Source: Chitinivibrionales bacterium
GTDB taxonomy: Bacteria; Fibrobacterota; Chitinivibrionia; Chitinivibrionales; JANQEN01
Direction of reading: 5' to 3'
Assembly (NCBI GenBank): GCA_030593665.1
Contig: JAUVGS010000008.1
Coordinates: forward strand, 1 to 13,524
Length of the DNA: 13,524 bases
In this document: one piece after another, positions 1-5,125 of the stretch
Numbering within the stretch: position 1 is the stretch's first letter
Layout of the letters: each line of letters starts with the position of its first letter
Notes under the pieces: generated by a model
Told to the model about the DNA's origin: nothing
What the model saw: the letters and a program-made list of their open reading frames with translations, nothing else
Databases searched by the model: none
Program-made: the position numbers and the translations under genes

Positions 1-2
1 CG

Positions 3-266
3 GAGGATATGGTTGCCGATTCTTTACCGACCCATATCAATCTTACCTGGTCGATGCCGTCATCCGGCGCCCCGGCACAGAGTTACATTATTTACCGGGC
101 TGACTCTTTGCAAGGCTCCTTTGACTCTCTTACAACAACGAAACAACCGGAATATAATGACGTCGTACCTCTGACCTGGCCGACCTATTACTGGTATTAT
201 GTAGCTTCTTATAATATCATGGGCGAGAGCGCACCTTCAGACACAGTGAAAGGAACGCGGAAATAA
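3..266 (+). CDS. C-terminal fibronectin type III domain of a larger protein (5' partial)
   Basis: The reading frame is open from the window edge to a TAA at 264-266, giving about 87 codons. The product fits one FN3 beta-sandwich: an early strand with INLTW, a middle strand with SYIIYRAD, then a YYWYYVASYN strand followed by GESAPSD. The Tyr-x-Val-x-Ala-x-Asn...Gly-Glu-Ser-x-Pro-Ser pattern is the usual signature of the last two FN3 strands. The ATG at base 9 sits only two bases after a GGAGG, too close to act as its ribosome site, so I read it as internal. FN3 modules at a C-terminus are common in secreted or surface enzymes and adhesins, but the catalytic or anchoring part lies outside the window and no function can be assigned. 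The fold is well supported; the identity of the protein is unknown. Confidence 0.75.
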   Translation, partial: EDMVADSLPTHINLTWSMPSSGAPAQSYIIYRADSLQGSFDSLTTTKQPEYNDVVPLTWPTYYWYYVASYNIMGESAPSDTVKGTRK

Positions 267-302
267 AAGGACAAAAATGTACCCTATACTATTTTTACAG
301 CC

Positions 303-339
303 AGAGCATTGACAATCTGCTCTCAGTTTTCGTATTTTT
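303..339 (+). terminator. Weak candidate Rho-independent terminator after the FN3 gene
   Basis: The hexamer agagca (303-308) pairs with tgctct (318-323) across a 9-base loop. An interrupted T-rich run follows (TTTT at 327-330, TTTTT at 335-339). It lies 37 bases after the FN3 stop codon, where a terminator would be expected. The stem is short and has no G+C-rich core. The loop contains TTGACA, so the same bases could instead be a -35 element. Either reading is possible. Confidence 0.3.
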
Positions 340-341
340 GG

Positions 342-370
342 TTGATTCTTATTTAATACATCGTTATTGA
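342..370 (+). promoter_or_regulatory. Candidate sigma70-type promoter for tRNA-Val
   Basis: TTGATT (342-347) and TATTGA (365-370) are separated by 17 bases. Transcription would start near 377, leaving a leader of about 8 bases before the mature tRNA 5' end. A second, partly overlapping possibility is TTGACA (309-314) with TATTTT (333-338) at 18 bases. Both are imperfect; the position just before a tRNA gene is the main support. Confidence 0.35.
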
Positions 371-384
371 ATAGTACTATACGA

Positions 385-458
385 GGGCGATTAGCTCAGA
401 TGGTTAGAGTACTTGCTTGACATGCAAGGGGTCGCTGGTTCAATTCCAGTATCGCCCA
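385..458 (+). tRNA. tRNA-Val, anticodon GAC
   Basis: A complete 74-base cloverleaf can be folded by eye. The acceptor stem is gggcgat (385-391) with atcgccc (451-457). The D stem is 394-397 with 407-410. The anticodon stem cttgc/gcaag encloses the loop ttgacat, so the anticodon is GAC (419-421), reading valine codons GUC and GUU. The variable loop has five bases, and the T stem (434-438 with 446-450) encloses the loop ttcaatt. The discriminator base is A458. The next bases are TT rather than CCA, so CCA must be added after transcription. It is independent of the thrS promoter downstream and may be co-transcribed with nothing else visible here. Confidence 0.96.
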
Positions 459-647
459 TTACTGATAGTTGATGAAGAGTCAGGTGAAAACAAACTTGAC
501 CCTATCCTAATGGGTAAAACCGAATTTATTTTATACAATTATTTTTAATTCGGTATCTCATTCGAGCCCAACGGTTCTCCTCTTACCCCAGGGCACCCTG
601 ATTGAAACGGGGCTGGAAAGCAAAAACAGAGGATTGATGTATAAGTT
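459..647. other. Non-coding, hairpin-rich gap between tRNA-Val and thrS
   Basis: No credible gene is visible. Two clean inverted repeats can be read: gtcaggt (479-485) with acttgac (494-500, one G-U pair, 8-base loop), and accgaatt (519-526) with aattcggt (547-554, 20-base AT-rich loop). A weaker long-range pairing joins agccc (565-569) and gggct (610-614). None is followed by a U-run that would make it a standard terminator. The best thrS promoter lies downstream of all of them, so they would be in the thrS leader only if transcription starts further upstream. They could be tRNA 3' processing structures, a small RNA or decayed sequence. I see no T-box sequence. Confidence 0.4.
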
Positions 648-677
648 TTGTGTTATTAAAACAGCCTTATATATAAT
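648..677 (+). promoter_or_regulatory. Candidate sigma70-type promoter of thrS
   Basis: A perfect TATAAT lies at 672-677. The best -35 is TTGTGT (648-653) with an 18-base spacer, which keeps the TTG core only. Transcription would begin near 684, about ten bases before the thrS ATG. The leader would therefore be very short, leaving no room for a structured operator unless another promoter operates upstream. Confidence 0.45.
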
Positions 678-694
678 GTAAAACAGGTATACTT

Positions 695-2599
695 ATGAAT
701 GTTTTATTACCCGATGGCACTGCTATAGCCCTCGGCGAGGGTGCGAATGCAGAAAACCTGGCCAGTTCCATAGGTCCGGGCCTTGCGAAAGCTGCACTCG
801 CTGCAAAGGTTAACGGGGAACTTGTCGATCTTGCTGCACCTCTCCATGAAAACGACACGGTAGAGATAATTACCTTCGATTCGGAAGAAGGCAAGTCAAT
901 ATTCCGGCATTCTTCTTCCCATATTATGGCGCAGGCTGTGCAGGAGCTTTTCCCCTCTGCAAAGATTGCGATAGGCCCTGCTATTGATACGGGATTTTAC
1001 TATGACTTTGACGTAGAAAATCCCTTTACTCCTGACGATCTTGCAAAGATAGAAAAACGGTGCCATGATATCGCTGCCCAAAAGTTACCGTTTGCACGTT
1101 CGGAGTGTTCAAAGGAAGAAGCGATCTCGTTATTCGATAAAAAGGAAGAACCGTATAAAATAGAACTTATTAACGAGCTTGAAAGTGATCCCAGCATCTA
1201 TCATCACGGTGAATGGGTTGACCTCTGCCGCGGCCCCCACATCCCGCATACCGGTTATGTTAAGGCACTCAAAATTCTCTCCAGTGCAGGAGCATACTGG
1301 CGTGGAAATGAAAAGAATAAAATGCTACAGCGGATCTATGGTGTTTCGTTTCCGAAAAAATCGCAGCTCGAAGAACACCTTCGGCTCCTGGAAGAAGCAC
1401 AAAAACGCGACCACCGTAAACTGGGCAAAGAACTTGACCTGTTCTCATTTCACAAGGAAGGTGCAGGTTTTCCATTCTGGCATCCTAAGGGAGTGATTCT
1501 TCACAATAGTATAGCTGATTACAGCAGGCAGGAGCATCTTGCAGCAGGATATACTGAAGTCAAGACGCCGATTATCCTTAATGAAGAATTATGGCACCGC
1601 AGCGGTCACTGGGATAAATATAAAGAGAGCATGTACTTTACTGAAATCGACGAAGCAATGCATGCAATAAAGCCCATGAATTGCCCCGGTGGTTTACTGA
1701 TTTACAAAAACAGCGTTCACTCGTATCGAGAACTGCCGATAAAAAATTTTGAATTCGGCTTAGTACACCGTCATGAAAAAGCGGGGGTCCTTCACGGCCT
1801 CTTCAGGGTACGGCAATTTACCCAGGATGATGCACATATATTCTGTTCACCTGACCAGATTGAGCAGCAGATATCCGAGGTTATCGATTTTATTTTCACC
1901 ATGTATACTACGTTTGGATTTAATGATTTTAATATCGAACTGTCAACGCGCCCTGAAGAATATATCGGTGACATCGCTGTCTGGGATATTTCAGAGGAAG
2001 CACTTGAGAATGTTCTCAAATCCAAGAAAATAGATTATAAACTCAACCCCGGAGACGGCGCATTCTATGGCCCAAAGATCGATTTTCATATACTTGATTG
2101 CCTGAAAAGAAGCTGGCAATGCGGTACGGTCCAGCTTGACTTCAGTATGCCGCAACGGTTCGAGATGGAATATACCGATGCAGATGGTAAAAAGAAGCGC
2201 CCTGTCATGATTCACCGCGCCCTGCTTGGTTCCATGGAACGTTTTATCGGGATTCTTTTAGAGCACTACGGAGGATTTTTACCGTTATGGCTTTCTCCGG
2301 TACAGGTAAAGATCATCCCGGTATCAGAAAAATTCCGTACTTACGCAGATACGGTTTCTCAAACACTCGTCGATGCAGGAATCAGGGTAGAACAGGATAA
2401 TAGAAATGAAAAAATCGGTTACAAGATACGCGATGCAGAAGTAAATAAAATTCCCTATATGGTCATTGTGGGAGAAAAAGAGATGAATGCACAGACGGTT
2501 TCCGTACGGAAACACACTAAGGGCGATCAAGGTACTCTTCCTCTTCCGCAGTTTATTGGCCTTTTACAAAAAGAAATTGCTGAAAAGCAAATTTTTTAA
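695..2599 (+). CDS. thrS: Threonyl-tRNA synthetase
   Basis: Class II aminoacyl-tRNA synthetase that charges tRNA-Thr with threonine in the cytoplasm. The 634-residue product is full length with all expected domains. A TGS domain spans about 1-62. The second additional (editing) domain carries HSSSH (His72, His76) and CRGPH (Cys178, His182), which clear mischarged Ser-tRNA-Thr. The catalytic core (about 255-525) has motif 2 around HRHE (358-361) and motif 3 around GSMERFIG (512-519). The zinc ligands that select threonine are visible as Cys330, His381 and His507. The anticodon-binding domain occupies about 530-634. The ATG at 695 gives the standard TGS start. Only a weak AGG lies upstream, so initiation may not depend on Shine-Dalgarno pairing. 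thrS followed by infC-rpmI-rplT-pheST is a classic bacterial order. Confidence 0.98.
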   Translation: MNVLLPDGTAIALGEGANAENLASSIGPGLAKAALAAKVNGELVDLAAPLHENDTVEIITFDSEEGKSIFRHSSSHIMAQAVQELFPSAKIAIGPAIDTGFYYDFDVENPFTPDDLAKIEKRCHDIAAQKLPFARSECSKEEAISLFDKKEEPYKIELINELESDPSIYHHGEWVDLCRGPHIPHTGYVKALKILSSAGAYWRGNEKNKMLQRIYGVSFPKKSQLEEHLRLLEEAQKRDHRKLGKELDLFSFHKEGAGFPFWHPKGVILHNSIADYSRQEHLAAGYTEVKTPIILNEELWHRSGHWDKYKESMYFTEIDEAMHAIKPMNCPGGLLIYKNSVHSYRELPIKNFEFGLVHRHEKAGVLHGLFRVRQFTQDDAHIFCSPDQIEQQISEVIDFIFTMYTTFGFNDFNIELSTRPEEYIGDIAVWDISEEALENVLKSKKIDYKLNPGDGAFYGPKIDFHILDCLKRSWQCGTVQLDFSMPQRFEMEYTDADGKKKRPVMIHRALLGSMERFIGILLEHYGGFLPLWLSPVQVKIIPVSEKFRTYADTVSQTLVDAGIRVEQDNRNEKIGYKIRDAEVNKIPYMVIVGEKEMNAQTVSVRKHTKGDQGTLPLPQFIGLLQKEIAEKQIF

Positions 2600-2653
2600 A
2601 ACCTTAGACTAAATTATCTACGTTTTTTAGTAGATAATTTAGTCGTGAAGGTT
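2600..2653 (+). promoter_or_regulatory. Long hairpin between thrS and infC
   Basis: A perfect 15-base inverted repeat joins 2607-2621 to 2630-2644 across an 8-base loop (gtttttta). It is extended by aacctt (2600-2605) with aaggtt (2648-2653) after a 1x3 internal loop, for about 21 pairs. It begins immediately after the thrS stop codon. No U-run follows the 3' arm; the only T-run is in the loop. It is therefore not a standard terminator on the + strand. Plausible roles are protection of the thrS mRNA 3' end, an RNase processing site, or a control element for infC whose ribosome site starts 38 bases later. Confidence 0.7.
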
Positions 2654-2690
2654 CTTATCCAGATCTGCTGGGTTAGATTACACATTTTCC

Positions 2691-2698
2691 AAGGAGGT
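2691..2698 (+). promoter_or_regulatory. Strong Shine-Dalgarno site that fixes the infC start
   Basis: AAGGAGGT is a full anti-16S match. It ends four bases before an ATT at 2703, and there is no ATG, GTG or TTG in the infC frame between the upstream in-frame stop (TGA 2646-2648) and a GTG at 2778, which lies inside the conserved IF3 N-domain. The site therefore singles out ATT 2703 as the start. Confidence 0.85.
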
Positions 2699-2702
2699 AT
2701 TT

Positions 2703-3293
2703 ATTAACAGATCACGCTCATTCAAGCGGGAAGATCCAACCCGTATCAATGACAGAATCCAGATTCCTCGTGTACGAGTGATAGACTCCGACGGGAAACC
2801 GCTTGGTATCATTCCTACCCAGGAAGCCATAAGCAAGGCAATCGAAGCCGGATACGATCTTGTTGAGGTTGCTCCCAAAGCAGAACCTCCGGTATGCCGG
2901 ATTATGGACTACGGGAAGTATAAATATGAAAAAGCAAAAAAGGAGAAGGAAGCAAAGAAAAAACAACATGTCATGCACCTGAAAGAAATCAAGTTTCATC
3001 CGAAGACTGATATTCATGACTATAATTTTAAAGTAGATCATGCTCGGAAATTTCTCCTTAAAGGCGACCGGGTAAAAATAACGGTTGTGTTTCGCGGAAG
3101 AGAAATTGCCTATAAAGACTTCGGTAAACAACTGCTGGATCGTATTGACGTTGATCTTGTTGATGTTGCACAGTGTGAGATGAAATATAAAATGGAAGGG
3201 AGGAACATGATTTCAGCGTATGTTCCCGAGAAAACTAAAATGCAAGCGCATAAGCGCAAACTGGAAAAAGAAAAAAAAGCAGAAAAAAAATAA
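2703..3293 (+). CDS. infC: Translation initiation factor IF-3, with a predicted AUU start codon
   Basis: IF-3 binds the 30S subunit, blocks premature 50S joining and proofreads start codon and initiator tRNA pairing. From ATT 2703 the product is 196 residues. A short basic arm (NRSRSFKRED) leads into RINDRIQIPRVRVID, the usual beginning of the IF3 N-domain, followed by GKPLGIIPTQEAI, the VEVAPKAEPPVCRIMDYGKYKYE segment (split here as VEVAPKAEPPV then CRIMDYGKYKYE) and a lysine-rich linker. The C-domain then has KEIKFHP, VDHARKFLLKGDRVKI and FRGREI, and the protein ends in a basic tail. Starting at GTG 2778 would delete the first 25 residues, including conserved N-domain sequence. In Escherichia coli infC also uses AUU, and IF-3 represses its own translation by discriminating against it; the same loop is a reasonable inference here. 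It is followed by rpmI after 50 bases. Confidence 0.95.
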   Translation: MNRSRSFKREDPTRINDRIQIPRVRVIDSDGKPLGIIPTQEAISKAIEAGYDLVEVAPKAEPPVCRIMDYGKYKYEKAKKEKEAKKKQHVMHLKEIKFHPKTDIHDYNFKVDHARKFLLKGDRVKITVVFRGREIAYKDFGKQLLDRIDVDLVDVAQCEMKYKMEGRNMISAYVPEKTKMQAHKRKLEKEKKAEKK

Positions 3294-3343
3294 TTACATC
3301 CGACAATTATTACAGCAAAAGCACATTATAGAGGAGTCATGCT

Positions 3344-3538
3344 ATGCCTAAAGTTAAAACACGCAGTGCAGTTAAGAAACGTTTTAAAACAACTGCAAAA
3401 GGTCATCTGAAAAGGAAAAAGGCGTATACAAGCCATATCCTGACAAAAAAATCAACAAAGCGAAAACGCAAATTGCGTCAGGGCACTTTAGTTGATAAAA
3501 CGCAGGAGAAAAAAGTCAAAGCAATGTTATCACAGTAA
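3344..3538 (+). CDS. rpmI: 50S ribosomal protein L35
   Basis: A 64-residue, highly basic protein matching L35 over its whole length. It begins [15 protein letters not shown], has [21 protein letters not shown] (read as [10 protein letters not shown] then [11 protein letters not shown]) in the middle and ends in a lysine-rich tail. It is a structural component of the large ribosomal subunit. GAGGAG (3331-3336) lies seven bases upstream of the ATG, a good Shine-Dalgarno site. Its place between infC and rplT is the conserved IF3-L35-L20 operon order. In E. coli, L20 represses this operon translationally by binding RNA near rpmI; I cannot identify that binding site here. Confidence 0.97.
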   Translation: MPKVKTRSAVKKRFKTTAKGHLKRKKAYTSHILTKKSTKRKRKLRQGTLVDKTQEKKVKAMLSQ

Positions 3539-3553
3539 TCCGAACACTATCAT

Positions 3554-3682
3554 ATTTTAGATTTTAGAATTGAGATTTTAGATTTTAGATTAAAAAAAGA
3601 TTTTTTTGAGGTAATTAAATTAAAATACATAACACTTTTTACTGTCTTGGAAATCTAAAATCAGCAATCAAAAATCTAAAAT
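3554..3682. repeat. AT-rich direct and inverted repeat structure between rpmI and rplT
   Basis: The 165-base rpmI-rplT gap is mostly repeat. A 15-base unit occurs at 3554-3568 and again at 3575-3589, a 21-base period. The core attttagattt then appears in reverse complement at 3651-3661 and 3672-3682, again 21 bases apart. Arms 3554-3585 and 3651-3682 form a 32-base inverted repeat: 11 pairs, a poorly matched 9-base middle, then 12 pairs. Between the arms is an A7-GA-T7 palindrome (3592-3607). The right arm ends eight bases before the rplT ribosome site (3691-3696). It may be a folded mRNA element or a small dispersed intergenic repeat. Confidence 0.75.
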
Positions 3683-3703
3683 AATTTTATAAGGAGTAGT
3701 ACC

Positions 3704-4051
3704 ATGCCAAGAGTAAAAAACAGGGTCGCATCCCGAAAAAGAAGAAAAAAAATTACGAAAGCCAATGCCGGCTATTTTGGTAAACGTAAGAACTGTCTGC
3801 GTACCGCAAAAGACGCATTCTGGAGAAGTGGTGTCTATGCCTATAATGACCGCAGGAGGAAAAAGCGTGATTTCCGTGCCTTGTGGATCACACGAATTAA
3901 TGCCGGCGCCCGTCTCAACGGAATGACTTACGGGCAGTTCATTAACGGTCTTAAACAGAAAGGTATCGCATTGAACCGCAAGACGCTTGCATACCTTGCT
4001 GTGCATGAACCGGCGGTTTTTAGTAAAATTGTTGAAACAGTGAAAGTCTAG
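3704..4051 (+). CDS. rplT: 50S ribosomal protein L20
   Basis: A 115-residue L20, the normal length. It opens with MPRVKNRVASRKRRKK and an extended basic arm, then KANAGYFGKRKN, DRRRKKRDFRALWITRINAG and a C-terminal globular part ending AVFSKIVETVKV. L20 binds 23S rRNA early in 50S assembly and, in E. coli and Bacillus, represses its own operon by binding mRNA that mimics its rRNA site. AAGGAG (3691-3696) lies seven bases before the ATG. pheS follows after 18 bases, so the ribosomal and synthetase genes are probably co-transcribed. The long repeat structure directly upstream is unusual and could influence its expression. Confidence 0.98.
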   Translation: MPRVKNRVASRKRRKKITKANAGYFGKRKNCLRTAKDAFWRSGVYAYNDRRRKKRDFRALWITRINAGARLNGMTYGQFINGLKQKGIALNRKTLAYLAVHEPAVFSKIVETVKV

Positions 4052-4069
4052 CCGTTTATCGGAACGTCT

Positions 4070-5101
4070 ATGACAACAATAGAACATTACCAGACACCCG
4101 AAGCGCTTGATGATCTTGAAAAGACTGTCACCGCTGAATTCTCCGAAATTCAGGACGTTGCAGCAGCAGAAAATTTTCGGATCAAGTACCTGGGTAAAAA
4201 AGGCCTTTTCCGTTCTTTGCTAAAGGGAGTGAAAGACTTTTCGGTAGAGGAGCGGAAAGTATTCGGCGGGAAACTGAACCGGTTGCGCAATGCTGTTGAA
4301 GAGCAGTTTAAACAGGCTCCCTGGGAAAAAATCGCGGGTATAACAGAGGACACCTCCTTTGATCCGACATTGCCTGCATGGCCGTTTCCGCAGGGAAGCA
4401 TCCACCCGTTGATCCGTATCCGCAATGAGATATGCGATATTTTCGTCAGTATGGGATTCGATATAGCATACGGCCCCGATGTGGAAACCGACTATTACAA
4501 TTTCGAAGCGCTGAACTTTCCGCCGCATCATCCGGCACGTGACATGCAGGACACGTTCTTTGTGTCCGAAGATATCCTGCTGCGGACCCATACTTCACCG
4601 GTTCAGATCCGTGTCATGGAAAAGCAGCAGCCACCGGTGCGCAGCATCATGCCCGGAACCGTTTACCGTAATGAAGAGATAAGTGCGCGAAGCAATTGTC
4701 AATTCGGGCAGGTCGAGGGATTATATATTGATGAAAATGTCAGTCTTGCTGACTTGAAAGGAACTCTGCTCGCCTTCTCAAAACGTTTTTTTGGTGAAGA
4801 TACCGATATAAAGATCCGTCCGAGTTTCTTTCCGTTCACGGAACCGAGCATTGAGATCGACGTGCGCTGTTTTATTTGTAAAGGCAGTGGATGCAGTGTC
4901 TGCAAGCAGAGCGGCTGGCTCGAAGTACTCGGCGCAGGCATGGTCCATCCCAATGTGCTGAAATATGCAGGCATTGACAATGAGAAATATACCGGCTTTG
5001 CATTCGGCATGGGCATTGACCGCATTGCCCTGCTTCGCTACGGTATAAATGATATCCGTCTGTTCTATGAAAACGACGTACGCTTTTTAAAACAGTTTTA
5101 A
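4070..5101 (+). CDS. pheS: Phenylalanyl-tRNA synthetase alpha subunit
   Basis: Catalytic subunit of the (alpha-beta)2 class II enzyme that charges tRNA-Phe. At 343 residues it is full length. An N-terminal coiled-coil arm (about 1-90) contacts tRNA. The catalytic core follows: HPARDMQDTF (154-163), LLRTHTSPVQ (170-179), GTVYRNEEISARS (196-208), FGQVEG (212-217), RPSFFPFTEPS (250-260) and motif 3 FGMGIDRIALLRYG (312-325). Cys267, Cys270, Cys275 and Cys278 form a CxxC-x4-CxxC knuckle before GWLEVLGAGMVHPNV, a variation also seen in PheS of other bacteria that may bind zinc. No good Shine-Dalgarno site precedes the ATG (only CGGAA), so translation may be coupled to rplT 18 bases upstream. pheT follows after 24 bases. 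Confidence 0.97.
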   Translation: MTTIEHYQTPEALDDLEKTVTAEFSEIQDVAAAENFRIKYLGKKGLFRSLLKGVKDFSVEERKVFGGKLNRLRNAVEEQFKQAPWEKIAGITEDTSFDPTLPAWPFPQGSIHPLIRIRNEICDIFVSMGFDIAYGPDVETDYYNFEALNFPPHHPARDMQDTFFVSEDILLRTHTSPVQIRVMEKQQPPVRSIMPGTVYRNEEISARSNCQFGQVEGLYIDENVSLADLKGTLLAFSKRFFGEDTDIKIRPSFFPFTEPSIEIDVRCFICKGSGCSVCKQSGWLEVLGAGMVHPNVLKYAGIDNEKYTGFAFGMGIDRIALLRYGINDIRLFYENDVRFLKQF

Positions 5102-5125
5102 CCTTTTTTCTGACTATAGACTATT

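Noticed and set aside
459..694. T-box riboswitch upstream of thrS
   Set aside because: No AGGGTGGNACCGCG-type T-box core and no terminator/antiterminator pair are present; the likely promoter leaves only about ten bases of leader.
2778..3293. IF-3 starting at GTG 2778
   Set aside because: It has no ribosome site and would remove conserved N-domain residues (RINDRIQIPRVR). ATT 2703 directly follows AAGGAGGT.
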